From Bacillota bacterium (lineage in GTDB: Bacteria; Bacillota; Clostridia; Peptostreptococcales; Anaerovoracaceae), in NCBI GenBank assembly GCA_023415235.1, contig JAEZLP010000011.1, positions 1 through 44,320 of the forward strand: a stretch of DNA of 44,320 nt. The letters run 5' to 3'. This document shows positions 33,734 to 42,207 of the stretch, piece by piece. The number at the start of each line of letters is the position of its first letter. The stretch's first letter is position 1. A program made the translations under genes and the position numbers. The notes under the pieces are model-generated. The model was not told the origin of the DNA, ran no database searches, and saw nothing but the letters and a program-made list of their open reading frames with translations.

Positions 33734-34438
33734 TTACTCACTCCTCTTTCGCAATTCCCGTAGCAGCTCAATCCGTTTTTCTGATTTTTTCAGCAGCTCA
33801 GCCTTATCCCGCGCGGCTCCGGATTTGATTGCTGCATGTACCTTATTTTCTATTCTAATCTTATTTTCAATAAATTCAACCAGCAGCGGATCTTTTTTTT
33901 CAAAAAGTATTGGGCTGATTTCCAAGTCAAGATTCTCCGGCTCTTTTTTCGCTGGAAGGCTTCCAGGAACAGCCAGAATAATTTCGCAAAGGTATTTCCC
34001 TTCTCTGACCAATGCTTCATCCCGTATTTCAAATCCGTGCTCTAAAATCCAGCCTCTCAGCTTGTCCTGCGCATTTCTGGGCTGCAATACAAATTTCCGG
34101 TAGCTCCTTGACTTTTCCAGATCATCCCCGATGATTTCAGCGATAAGCTGTCCGCCCATCCCTGCAATCACTACGGCATCCACTTCGGCGGGCTTGATGG
34201 TCCGGATCCCGCTGCCGATCCTGATATCAAAGTCCTTGTCCGGGTAATATTTATCAATATTTGCTTTTGCTTTTTCCAGCGGTCCGGGCTTGATATCGCT
34301 CAATATTACATGAGGACTCTTCCCGCTTTCCCAAAGGGCAATGGGTAAAAACCCATGGTCTGTTCCAATATCGGCTACGGATTCCCCCGGATCAATGAAA
34401 TCAGCAATTTTTTGAAGTCTATCCGATAGTTTTATCAT
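33734..34438 (-). CDS. trmK: tRNA (adenine-22-N1)-methyltransferase
   Basis: The 234-residue protein matches TrmK (formerly YqfN), which methylates A22 of Ser and Tyr tRNAs using S-adenosylmethionine. The SAM site SVADIGTDHGFLPI, the loop SDIKPGPLEKAKANI and the catalytic-site phrase VVIAGMGGQLI are present. A C-terminal helical coiled coil (AELLKKSEKRIELLRELRKR) completes the family shape. It is normally encoded directly after sigA in Firmicutes, but here a 6-kb cassette separates the two. It has its own promoter at 34631-34659. Confidence 0.94.
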   Translation of the reverse strand: MIKLSDRLQKIADFIDPGESVADIGTDHGFLPIALWESGKSPHVILSDIKPGPLEKAKANIDKYYPDKDFDIRIGSGIRTIKPAEVDAVVIAGMGGQLIAEIIGDDLEKSRSYRKFVLQPRNAQDKLRGWILEHGFEIRDEALVREGKYLCEIILAVPGSLPAKKEPENLDLEISPILFEKKDPLLVEFIENKIRIENKVHAAIKSGAARDKAELLKKSEKRIELLRELRKRSE

Positions 34439-34630
34439 AAGAATCTCCTATGTATGAGAAAGCCACCCGTTTACTGCGGAAGGTTATCTCCATTTATTGT
34501 TATTAATACTTAACCCGGTACTTAAATTATTATTAAGCGGTTTATTTTATTTGCTGCATAAGTAAGTAATAGTCTACTTGGTTTTACGAAAATAATACCG
34601 CCTATATTGGTGATACCGTAGCTTATTAGC
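34439..34630. other. Long untranslated leader of trmK
   Basis: About 186 bases lie between the predicted transcription start near 34624 and the trmK ATG, AT-rich and with no clear riboswitch. A 65-codon frame here has no ribosome site and no family resemblance, so it is not called as a gene. Confidence 0.4.
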
Positions 34631-34659
34631 ACTATAACCTGTGAAAACTGTTTTGTCAA
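34631..34659 (-). promoter_or_regulatory. Strong sigma-A promoter of trmK-Nif3
   Basis: On the minus strand TTGACA (34654-34659) is a perfect -35 and TATAGT (34631-34636) a near-perfect -10, 17 bases apart. It lies just after the terminator of the sigma-54 cassette, so trmK does not depend on that cassette or on sigA transcription. Confidence 0.75.
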
Positions 34660-34726
34660 ATATGCCGTCTCCCATTTTACTGAGTCACCAGTACATCCAG
34701 TGAAAGCCATAGGCTTCAAAAAAATA

Positions 34727-34763
34727 GCTTTCTATGAACGTTTTAATCATAGAAAGCTATTAA
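34727..34763 (-). terminator. Terminator closing the sigma-54 cassette
   Basis: ATAGCTTTCTATG and CATAGAAAGCTAT pair perfectly over 13 bases around an eleven-base loop, followed on the minus strand by TTTTTTTGAAG. It lies 32 bases after the opine-type dehydrogenase stop. Confidence 0.9.
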
Positions 34764-34795
34764 TACCTTCTTCAAGTCTGTCTGATATGGTCGTA

Positions 34796-35872
34796 TCAAA
34801 TTTCTCTTAATTCCATAAGAGAATACTTGCTGAGTCCGGTGGAGTTCATTGTTCTTGCCCCTTCACTCTTATAATCTCTTGCCATAATAATAGAAGAGAT
34901 ATGTATCATAGCGTCGATCGTCGGCGTTTCCACCCCGATCTGCTTTGCCAGGTCTGCAAAGAATACTAAACCGTAACCCGCGTCTTCATTGAGATACCTG
35001 TGATCAAGCTTGGACTGCGCTTTAATTCCTTTGAATCCGGGAGCTTTTGAATATCCGATATCATAGGTTGTCTCTGCCATGTATCCCTGTTTTAACCCCA
35101 GGACGGGATCAGGAATGACCTCAATACCCAGCTTTTCTCCAATCGCGACTCTCTCCTTGTCCAGAGCTTCAATTACTCTGCCGACCGCTTTTGTAACACC
35201 CTCCTCATAAAACAGGAAATCTCCTCCTGTTCTTTCAATAAGGGCTGCGTTCAACAAGGTAACCGACGGATGAATAATCGGGTTCGCATTTTGTAATGTC
35301 GTTTGTAAAATGTTCTTCGCAAGTTCAACGTTATCATAAACTTGGCTGAATAAATCATAAACATTCTTATTGAACTTACTAGGCAATGCAGCCAGGAAAT
35401 AAGATCCTTTCAATCGATTATATACTTCGATCTTTGCATCCCCAACGATGCGGACCGCATAAGGAAGCGTTGATGTCTCCGCAATGGTAATCGATTCGTC
35501 ATCTATGGATAGCCCCAAAGCATTCTTAAATACGAGGCTTCCTGCACAGGAACTGGGGCAGATCACATAAATTTGTCCGTCCTTCAGGTAAGGTTTGCAC
35601 GCTTCTCCGAAAGCAGCTGTACTGTAAGCAGGTCCAACGACAAAGATCATATCTGCGTCAGTCAAGGCCGTTCTAATATCATGCCCGGCGTATGCAAGTT
35701 TTACAAATCCATCCATCTCTCCGACGGACCTTATGCCTCCTTTTTTATTAATTGCCGCTATGTTATCCGGGAACTGCTCGAAATCAAATAAATAGACCTC
35801 ATGGCCTTTCTGGGCCCACTCAAAAGCAACCGCAGTACCTCCGTTTCCTGATCCCAATACTGATATTTTCAC
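34796..35872 (-). CDS. Octopine/nopaline dehydrogenase family protein
   Basis: The 358-residue protein has an N-terminal Rossmann domain (ISVLGSGNGGTAVAFEWAQKGHEVYLFD) and the C-terminal helical domain of the opine dehydrogenases, with NPIIHPSVTLLNAALIER, the His of which is in the catalytic position of the family. Such enzymes reversibly join an amino acid to a 2-oxoacid with NAD(P)H; related branches act on other 2-hydroxy or imino acids. The preferred start is GTG at 35872 with GAGGTGA six bases upstream; a GTG three codons earlier overlaps that site. It follows the ThDP enzyme by 36 bases and is the last gene of the sigma-54 transcript. Confidence 0.87.
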   Translation of the reverse strand: MKISVLGSGNGGTAVAFEWAQKGHEVYLFDFEQFPDNIAAINKKGGIRSVGEMDGFVKLAYAGHDIRTALTDADMIFVVGPAYSTAAFGEACKPYLKDGQIYVICPSSCAGSLVFKNALGLSIDDESITIAETSTLPYAVRIVGDAKIEVYNRLKGSYFLAALPSKFNKNVYDLFSQVYDNVELAKNILQTTLQNANPIIHPSVTLLNAALIERTGGDFLFYEEGVTKAVGRVIEALDKERVAIGEKLGIEVIPDPVLGLKQGYMAETTYDIGYSKAPGFKGIKAQSKLDHRYLNEDAGYGLVFFADLAKQIGVETPTIDAMIHISSIIMARDYKSEGARTMNSTGLSKYSLMELREI

Positions 35873-35908
35873 TTTTTTCACCTCATTCCAGTTACAATTG
35901 CTACAGCT

Positions 35909-37654
35909 TTACCAGTATGGATAATATTTGTCCCACCCACATCTAGAAACAGTTGGCGGAGTGCTGCTGAAGGTTCTGTCTACAACGACATCGATCAGGC
36001 AAGGTCCATTGTAATTGAATGCTTCCAATAATGCAGGTTTTATTTCTTCAGGGCGTTCTACTCTGATTCCTTTCACATGAAAAGCTTCAGCCATCATAGC
36101 ATAATTTGGCGCATAAACATCACCATTCTCATATTTGAATTCCGTTAAAACCGAGCGGTTTTCAAAATACTGTCTCTGCAAGCCCCATACAGTACCATAG
36201 GAGGAGTTATTGACAACAACCCATACAACAGGCAGCGTATATTCCGCAGCTGTGGCAAGAAGACTGCTGTGAATCAGAAATCCTCCGTCTCCCTCAACGG
36301 AAACAATTTTTTTCTCAGAGCACCCAACAGCAAAGCCCAAGGCCTGTGCCAGAGTGGTTCCAATCAGGCCCATGCCATACCCATAGTAAGCGCTTTTTGC
36401 ATTATCATGCGAATAATAATTTCTTGCACAAATTGCAGCGCCAACTTGGATTCCATCCTTTGGAAATACTTCCTCAAGCTCTTTGACAAGTCGGTGGGGA
36501 TTGATTGGAATACTATTGCTGTTCCTGTATTCATCCATTTCCATATAGTATTCTCGTTTCGCCTGTGCAATTTTTTCTTTTGTACCGCGCTCGAAATGTT
36601 TGCCAGATTCCTTAATAATGGTGATTATGTCCGTCAGCACTTCTTTCGGGTCACCGTGAATACCTACCTCCGTCGGGTATATTTTACCGAGTTCTCTCGG
36701 ATCGATATGAACATGGATCAATTTGCTCTCCGGGAAATTGTAGGTGTCTCCGAGATCCCATGCGCCGGTTTCATCTTCGTCAAAACGGTTTCCTATCGTA
36801 ATCACGACGTCTGCTTCTCTAGTTGCCTGGTTGGCATAACGGTTGCCCCATCCGCCGACGCGTCCTGCATAATATGGGTGGTTTCCGCCCATAATGCCCT
36901 GCCCCATATAGGCACTGCCGACTGGCATATCCAAAAGTTCAGCGATCTCTTCAACCTCTTTAGAAGCATCCGAAATAACTGCTCCGACACCGCAGACAAT
37001 CACCGGGTTTTTTGCTTCCATCAGAAGCTTTGCTGCTTTTGCTTCAGACTCTCTGTTTCCTCTTGGTTTTTCAATGCATATATGTTTTTTTAGATGGTAG
37101 TCCTTGTTTAAAAGTTCAGCTGAAATTGATTTGCTTTGGATGTCTACAGGGCAATTAATCAGAACTACTCCCGTCCTTCCGGTTATAGCTGTATTATACG
37201 CTCTCGCAACAGTCAACGGAATCTGCTCAGGGCTGTTAATATGGAAAATCCTTTTTGCAAAGCCGCGATATAAATACGTCTGATCTGCATCCATATGAAT
37301 ATCAAGCTCCTCCTCTGCCCCATAGCCCCACTGAGCAGTTGGAATATCACCGCAAATAACGATGATCGCATTGTTTTCCATCGCCTGCTCTACTAAACCA
37401 GGTATTGCCTGCATCATTCCCGGTCCATTTGTTACCAAAAGAACACCCGGCTTTCCTGTCGCCTTGAAATATCCGCCCGCTGCGCTGGCCCCTACCGATT
37501 CGTCATGGACAATGATCGATTTGATCCATTCTTGAGCCTTGTATAGACCATCGCACATAGCTAAGTTTCCGTGCCCGCCCATACCAAAGATGTATTCAAC
37601 ATCAAGCTCATGAAGGCACTTCATCAATAAATCAGATCCTTTATAATTTTTCAT
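35909..37654 (-). CDS. Thiamine diphosphate-dependent enzyme, acetolactate synthase-like
   Basis: The 581-residue protein has the three domains of the pyruvate-oxidase/acetolactate-synthase superfamily. The catalytic Glu is present in HDESVGASAAGGYFKATGKPGV (about residues 50-70), and the ThDP-magnesium motif GDGGFLIHSSLL ends in VNNSSYGTVWG. The middle domain lacks an obvious FAD signature. Members act on 2-oxoacids by decarboxylation or carboligation, or on related substrates such as sulfoacetaldehyde. It is encoded 35 bases after an NhaC-type transporter and before an opine-type dehydrogenase, which suggests work on a 2-oxoacid made or used by that dehydrogenase. The substrate cannot be decided by sequence. 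GGGGAGG lies five bases before the ATG. Confidence 0.88.
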   Translation of the reverse strand: MKNYKGSDLLMKCLHELDVEYIFGMGGHGNLAMCDGLYKAQEWIKSIIVHDESVGASAAGGYFKATGKPGVLLVTNGPGMMQAIPGLVEQAMENNAIIVICGDIPTAQWGYGAEEELDIHMDADQTYLYRGFAKRIFHINSPEQIPLTVARAYNTAITGRTGVVLINCPVDIQSKSISAELLNKDYHLKKHICIEKPRGNRESEAKAAKLLMEAKNPVIVCGVGAVISDASKEVEEIAELLDMPVGSAYMGQGIMGGNHPYYAGRVGGWGNRYANQATREADVVITIGNRFDEDETGAWDLGDTYNFPESKLIHVHIDPRELGKIYPTEVGIHGDPKEVLTDIITIIKESGKHFERGTKEKIAQAKREYYMEMDEYRNSNSIPINPHRLVKELEEVFPKDGIQVGAAICARNYYSHDNAKSAYYGYGMGLIGTTLAQALGFAVGCSEKKIVSVEGDGGFLIHSSLLATAAEYTLPVVWVVVNNSSYGTVWGLQRQYFENRSVLTEFKYENGDVYAPNYAMMAEAFHVKGIRVERPEEIKPALLEAFNYNGPCLIDVVVDRTFSSTPPTVSRCGWDKYYPYW

Positions 37655-37689
37655 CTTTTCCTCCCCTGTCTTGTTTGTATTGCGGTCTG

Positions 37690-39063
37690 TTACATTACTA
37701 ACCCTACAATTAAGAATCCAACTGCTGCAATTCCCGCCGCGATTAAAGCATATGGGATCTGCGTCTTAAAATGATCAACATTATCGCATCCGCTGAAGAT
37801 AGACGCCATAACGGTCGAGTCGGACATAATGGCGCTGTGGTCGCCCATAATTGCGCCGCTCAGCATACCTGCCAGCAGAATATGTAACGGGATCCCGCTT
37901 GCTGCTGCCATTGGAACGATAATGGGAATCATAATAGCAAATGTTCCCCAGGAGCTTCCGCTTGAAAAGGCCATAAGGCAGGCAGTAATAAACACCAAGG
38001 CCGGCATGATCTGATCAGGCAGGTAAACAGATGTTAGGCTGGAAACATAATCGCCGACCTTTAATTCACTGCAAACGGTACCAAGGGCAAAAGCAAGAGC
38101 CAGAAGCATTGCTACCGGCAGCATGTCAATAATACCTTTCATTAATGCAGTCTTAGATTCCTTGAAGCTTAAGCCTGCTTTTTTTGCAGCAAAAAAAGCC
38201 ACCGCCGTAGCAACCAGAACTCCCCAGAATACTGCTGTTGAAGCATCGCCGGATGTAAAGCTTCCCTGACCCGTAACAAATAAAAATGTAGGAACGCAAG
38301 CAAGCAGAACAACAAGCGGAACGATTGCCACTATAGGAGATGAAGCCTTTTGATATGTATCTACCGGTCCCTCCGTTGATTGAAGCACCTGTGCCCTGCG
38401 TTCCTCTGCCTTTTTCATCGGACCAATATTGATATCTTTTCTCGCTACGATAAAGCAAATCACCAGGGCTGCTATGCAATAAAAGTTAAAAGGAAGAGCT
38501 TTAATCACAACATTGATCGGCGCTGCAACAGATAAAACGCTTAACAAGCCGACGATATAAGCTCCCCAGGAATTAAGCGGAAGCAGCGCGCACATAGGAG
38601 AAGCCGTGGAGTCAACAATATATGCTACCTTTTCTCTTGAAAAACCATGCTTGTCTGAAAGAGTCTTTCCAACGGAGGCGGTAACTGCTTCAGAAGTAAC
38701 CTGATCGAAGAATAATACTACACCAATGAGCCAGGTAAATACCTGTGCTCTTTTTTTATTGTTAATCGAAGCCTTTTTTTCGAGCCATTCTATCAGACCT
38801 CTGACTCCGCCCGCCGTGCTCATAAGCTCGACCATACCGCCGATAATGGTTGCAAACAAAATAATTTTAAAATTCCATCCGCTTGAAAATACCGCAATGA
38901 GCCTGTCCAAGCTGTTTGTTAACCCAGTCACAGGATTGCCGCCAACTAAAATTATGCTGCCGGCAAGCACTCCGATAAACATTCCGAAATATACCTGCCT
39001 GGTCCACAAACACACAATGATTGTCAAAATGGTAGGAATTAAAACGATCCAAGACGTTTCCAT
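37690..39063 (-). CDS. NhaC-type Na+/H+ antiporter family transporter
   Basis: The 457-residue protein has about eleven to twelve membrane segments and the NhaC phrases LFFDQVTSEAVTASVGKTLSDKHG, FSSGSSWGTFAIMIPI and LAGMLSGAIMGDHSAIMSDSTVMAS. The family exchanges sodium for protons, and several members linked to catabolic operons move organic acids such as malate against lactate. As the first gene of a sigma-54 operon with two metabolic enzymes, it is more likely to bring in the substrate than to regulate pH. AAAGGAGG lies just before the ATG. The -24/-12 promoter is about 90 bases upstream. Confidence 0.9.
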   Translation of the reverse strand: METSWIVLIPTILTIIVCLWTRQVYFGMFIGVLAGSIILVGGNPVTGLTNSLDRLIAVFSSGWNFKIILFATIIGGMVELMSTAGGVRGLIEWLEKKASINNKKRAQVFTWLIGVVLFFDQVTSEAVTASVGKTLSDKHGFSREKVAYIVDSTASPMCALLPLNSWGAYIVGLLSVLSVAAPINVVIKALPFNFYCIAALVICFIVARKDINIGPMKKAEERRAQVLQSTEGPVDTYQKASSPIVAIVPLVVLLACVPTFLFVTGQGSFTSGDASTAVFWGVLVATAVAFFAAKKAGLSFKESKTALMKGIIDMLPVAMLLALAFALGTVCSELKVGDYVSSLTSVYLPDQIMPALVFITACLMAFSSGSSWGTFAIMIPIIVPMAAASGIPLHILLAGMLSGAIMGDHSAIMSDSTVMASIFSGCDNVDHFKTQIPYALIAAGIAAVGFLIVGLVM

Positions 39064-39160
39064 TAAATAATCCTCCTTTACTTTAACAAATTCTATTGCA
39101 CTCCCTAATCTTCTCGCATAATAATGTATATTATTTGATTACCTCCTTTATAATCATATA

Positions 39161-39178
39161 TAGCAACTCTTATGCCAG
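39161..39178 (-). promoter_or_regulatory. Sigma-54 (-24/-12) promoter of the transporter operon
   Basis: On the minus strand CTGGCAT (-24 element) and TTGCTA (-12 element) are spaced so that ten bases separate GG from GC, the strict sigma-54 spacing. Consensus is TGGCAC-N5-TTGCA, so only two positions differ. Transcription should begin near 39151. Confidence 0.85.
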
Positions 39179-39248
39179 CGAATATACCCCAAAGAAATGT
39201 TGAAATTCGTGGGTAGAAAAAAATTAAAATAAAAGCATAATAAAAAAG

Positions 39249-39264
39249 CGACAATTATTTGTCG
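39249..39264. promoter_or_regulatory. Enhancer-like dyad 1 for the sigma-54 activator
   Basis: CGACAATTATTTGTCG is a 16-bp site with perfect six-base arms. Its centre is about 105 bases upstream of the predicted sigma-54 start, a normal place for an activator site. Confidence 0.7.
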
Positions 39265-39280
39265 GTTTTAGCTTTAATTA

Positions 39281-39296
39281 AGACAAATTTTCGTCG
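39281..39296. promoter_or_regulatory. Enhancer-like dyad 2 for the sigma-54 activator
   Basis: AGACAAATTTTCGTCG follows the same GACAA...GTC pattern as dyad 1. Its centre is 32 bases from that of dyad 1, about three helical turns, putting both on one face of the DNA. Confidence 0.65.
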
Positions 39297-39301
39297 CAAT
39301 C

Positions 39302-39335
39302 TGATCAAATGGACAATTTTCTGTCTATTTGATCA
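39302..39335. promoter_or_regulatory. Enhancer-like dyad 3 inside a 34-bp palindrome at the regulator stop
   Basis: GGACAATTTTCTGTCT (39311-39326) fits the pattern of dyads 1 and 2, 30 bases on. It is flanked by perfect nine-base arms, TGATCAAAT and ATTTGATCA. The regulator's TGA stop lies inside the right arm. There is no T-run after it, so a terminator role is unlikely. Confidence 0.6.
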
Positions 39336-40760
39336 AATATTATATTTATCTATTTTATATTTTAAGGTTTGCCTAGGAATCCCAAGAAGCTTGCTGGCCT
39401 TGGTCCTGTTCCCGTTGCTTGCCCGCAGCGCCTTTATGATTAAATTTTTCTCCGTATTTCCAAGCACTTCAAGCAGGTTATAGGAACCTGTGTCTTCAGA
39501 AATTTTATCTGTAAGCTGTATGACGTGATCTTCCGAGTTGAAGTTCTCTCTACCCTTGCCATAAATACAATCGTACATATACGCGGGCAAATGTTGAACA
39601 TCAAGAATGCTTTCCCTGGCAGTGCCCACCATCGATTCTATCATGTGCTTCAGCTCTCTGACATTTCCGTCCCAGCTGTATTCAATAAGGATTTTTCTCA
39701 AATCATCGGAAACGCCGGCAATTTTTTTATTATAAACATTATTAAATTCATTAATATAGTAATCTACATAATAAATAATATCCTCACGTCTTTCCCGCAG
39801 CGGAGTTAAATGAATTATGCTGCTGCTGAAACGGTAAAACAGATCATCCCGCAGCATTTTATTTTTTATTGCGACCATAGGATCAAGGTTTATGGCCGCT
39901 ATGATTTTTACATCGACGGACTTTTCGATGTTCGACCCGATCGGGCGAAAGCTTCCATCCTGAAGGACTCGCAAGAGCTTTCCCTGGACATGGTATGGCA
40001 TAGAATTCAATTCATCCAGAAATAAAATTCCTCCATTTGCCTCTTCAAAAAGGCCTTTTTTATTCTCTGCACCTGTATACGCCCCTCTCGTGGTTCCGAA
40101 CAGTATGGATTCAATCAGGTTTTCCGGTACGGCTGCGCAGTTTTGGATTACGACTTTGTTCTTGGGTTTACCACTGTAATGAATCATGGCCTGGGCAAAG
40201 ATTTCTTTTCCGGTTCCGGTTTCACCGTAAATCAAGGTCGGATTCTTTATTGTGGAAAAGAATTTAGCATTCTCAATATTTTTTCTCATAAAAGGATTAA
40301 TTGTCAAAATGCTCTCAAATGTTATAGGCTCTGTCTGGGCCTTTATTAAGTTTGCGGTCTCATCAAATTCTTTGGTTTGTGCATCCAAATCCTTTTTATC
40401 CACATTGTCGATCGTTGTTATGTCTTTAACCAGCTCAACAACACCCAGAATATTCCCGTTATGCATAATCGGGATTGTAATATTATGTGTATAGAATATC
40501 TTTCCTTTATAATCAATGTACTTTTGAAATTTTCGAATGACCACTCTGGCCGTGCTCATGCATTCCACAATAGAGCTGCTATTCCTGTCAATATTCGGAT
40601 AGATTTCAAAAAAACTTTTATTTAGATACTCACTATTATAATCCGAAGAAGCATCACTGACCCTTGGATCATAGCGTGTATTGAATAAGACGGTAAAATT
40701 TCGGTCAACAATTAAAATATAATCCAGGCTATTGACTTTTATGTCTCCGATATTCAGCAT
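39333..40760 (-). CDS. Sigma-54-dependent activator, PAS-AAA+-Fis (RocR-like)
   Basis: The 475-residue protein has an N-terminal PAS sensor (LDYILIVDRNFTVLFNTRYD and on, about residues 10-120), a central AAA+ domain with Walker A GETGTGKE (about residue 180), Walker B GGILFLDE, the sigma-54 contact loop as GAYTGA instead of GAFTGA, and arginine finger region LRDDLFYRFSS. It ends in a Fis-type helix-turn-helix (GNRTKASKLLGIPRQTLKYKI). It resembles RocR-type activators. The ATG at 40760 has GAGGTGG six bases upstream; the earlier ATG at 40781 has no ribosome site. It would bind the dyads at 39249-39326 and switch on the transporter operon next door when PAS meets its ligand. Confidence 0.93.
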   Translation of the reverse strand: MLNIGDIKVNSLDYILIVDRNFTVLFNTRYDPRVSDASSDYNSEYLNKSFFEIYPNIDRNSSSIVECMSTARVVIRKFQKYIDYKGKIFYTHNITIPIMHNGNILGVVELVKDITTIDNVDKKDLDAQTKEFDETANLIKAQTEPITFESILTINPFMRKNIENAKFFSTIKNPTLIYGETGTGKEIFAQAMIHYSGKPKNKVVIQNCAAVPENLIESILFGTTRGAYTGAENKKGLFEEANGGILFLDELNSMPYHVQGKLLRVLQDGSFRPIGSNIEKSVDVKIIAAINLDPMVAIKNKMLRDDLFYRFSSSIIHLTPLRERREDIIYYVDYYINEFNNVYNKKIAGVSDDLRKILIEYSWDGNVRELKHMIESMVGTARESILDVQHLPAYMYDCIYGKGRENFNSEDHVIQLTDKISEDTGSYNLLEVLGNTEKNLIIKALRASNGNRTKASKLLGIPRQTLKYKIDKYNI

Positions 40761-40874
40761 AGGTTCCCACCTCACTTGCATATTGTCATGAAAACGAAAA
40801 AGGTTTTAGGAAATTAAAGCAGCAGATCCGCTTCGGTAAAGGGAATCTGTGCCCGATATGAGAACTATAATATA

Positions 40875-40903
40875 ATGATAGGCTTTTTTTCCTTTTTCAG
40901 CAA
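40875..40903 (-). promoter_or_regulatory. Predicted sigma-A promoter of the activator gene
   Basis: TTGCTG (40898-40903) and TATCAT (40875-40880) on the minus strand are 17 bases apart, leaving a leader of about 110 bases. The rest of the gap to the sigA terminator is AT-rich with no other feature. Confidence 0.55.
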
Positions 40904-40998
40904 TAAAAAGATATTTATAATATTAAATATAATATTTAACAAAGCAACTCCTAAAAATATCAGGGTTACAAAAACTCCTGTTTTTTAATCGAATAAAA

Positions 40999-41039
40999 AA
41001 GCACACTCTTGAAATTTTACAATCTCAAAATGTGTGCTT
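40999..41039 (-). terminator. Terminator of dnaG-sigA
   Basis: AAGCACAC and GTGTGCTT form the base of the stem, extended with mismatches through TTTGA and TTGAAA-type bases, and TTTTTT follows on the minus strand. It lies 16 bases after the sigA stop and cuts sigA off from downstream genes. Confidence 0.8.
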
Positions 41040-41055
41040 TTCTGATATTTTTATT

Positions 41056-42198
41056 CTATTCCAGATAATCCTTCAGTTTCTTGCTTCTGCTTGGATGACG
41101 CAGTTTTCTAAGAGCCTTTGCTTCGATCTGACGGATTCTTTCCCGGGTAACGTCGAATCTCCTGCCAACCTCCTCCAGAGTTCTGGCCCGGCCGTCATCC
41201 AATCCGAAACGCAGCTTCAGCACCTTTTGCTCCCTGTCGGTCAGGGTATCCAGCACCTCAACCAGCTGTTCCTTCAGCATGGAGAATGCGGCGGCTTCCG
41301 CCGGAGCAGGCACATCGTCGTCCGGGATGAAGTCGCCCAGATGACTGTCTTCCTCTTCCCCTATAGGGGTTTCCAATGAAACCGGCTCTTGGGCGATTTT
41401 CAGGATTTCCCGAACCTTCTCCTCGGAAATATCCATCTCGGCCGCAATTTCCTCCGGGGTAGGCTCCCTGCCATATTCCTGCAGCAGCTGTCTGGAAATA
41501 CGGATCAGCTTGTTGATGGTTTCCACCATATGCACCGGTATCCGAATGGTTCTTGCCTGATCCGCGATGGAGCGGGTAATCGCCTGTCTGATCCACCAGG
41601 TAGCATATGTACTGAATTTATAACCTTTTCTCCAGTCAAATTTGTCTACCGCTTTTATTAAACCTAAATTTCCTTCCTGAATGAGATCCAGGAACAGCAT
41701 CCCTCTGCCGACATATCGTTTTGCGATGCTGACGACCAACCTGAGATTCGCTTCACAGAGCCGCTTTTTCGACTCCTCGTTGCCGAGCTCCATCTGTTTT
41801 GCCAGCTCTATTTCCTCTTCTGCAGTGAGAAGCGGAACCTTCCCGATTTCCTTCAGATACATTCTGACCGGATCGTCAACGGCGATCCCTTTCGGAAGGG
41901 TTGCCTCCAGATCAATTTCTCCGCCTTCCAAAGCGATATCGTCCAGTGCAACATCCGGGTCCTCGTCATGCTCCAACGCAATGATCTCAAAATCATCAGG
42001 ATCGACTTCGGATACGATTTCTATTCCCATGGATATCAAAGAATCATACAGATCATCCATCTGATCCTTATCCATATCGATATTTTCCAAGTAGTCCGAT
42101 ATTTCCCTGTAAGAGATGGATCCTTTGCTCTTTGCTTTCTCCAGCAATTCATTCACATATTCAAATTTCTTTTCGTCCTGGCTTTCTTCATAGCTCAT
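41056..42198 (-). CDS. sigA: RNA polymerase primary sigma factor SigA
   Basis: The 380-residue protein has region 1.1 (YVNELLEKAKSKGSISYREI), region 1.2 (DDPVRMYLKEIGKVPLLTAEEEIELAKQ), the invariant region 2 block (NLRLVVSIAKRYVGRGMLFLDLIQEGNLGLIKAVDKFDW then YKFSTYATWWIRQAITR), region 3 and region 4 (EEVGRRFDVTRERIRQIEAKALRKLRHPSRSKKLKDYL). It directs RNA polymerase to -35/-10 promoters. The ATG at 42198 is preferred, with AGGTGG five bases before it; a GTG three codons earlier (42207) abuts the dnaG stop. The gene is co-transcribed with dnaG but, unusually for Firmicutes, not followed by trmK. Confidence 0.98.
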   Translation of the reverse strand: MSYEESQDEKKFEYVNELLEKAKSKGSISYREISDYLENIDMDKDQMDDLYDSLISMGIEIVSEVDPDDFEIIALEHDEDPDVALDDIALEGGEIDLEATLPKGIAVDDPVRMYLKEIGKVPLLTAEEEIELAKQMELGNEESKKRLCEANLRLVVSIAKRYVGRGMLFLDLIQEGNLGLIKAVDKFDWRKGYKFSTYATWWIRQAITRSIADQARTIRIPVHMVETINKLIRISRQLLQEYGREPTPEEIAAEMDISEEKVREILKIAQEPVSLETPIGEEEDSHLGDFIPDDDVPAPAEAAAFSMLKEQLVEVLDTLTDREQKVLKLRFGLDDGRARTLEEVGRRFDVTRERIRQIEAKALRKLRHPSRSKKLKDYLE

Positions 42199-42207
42199 GC
42201 CAACCAC

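Noticed and set aside
34522..34719. 65-codon frame on the minus strand before trmK
   Set aside because: It overlaps the predicted trmK promoter, has no ribosome site, and its composition does not look coding.
35909..37654. Sulfoacetaldehyde acetyltransferase (xsc) assignment
   Set aside because: Length and fold fit, but no taurine or phosphate-acetyltransferase genes are near, and the opine-type dehydrogenase points elsewhere. Left as an unspecified ThDP enzyme.
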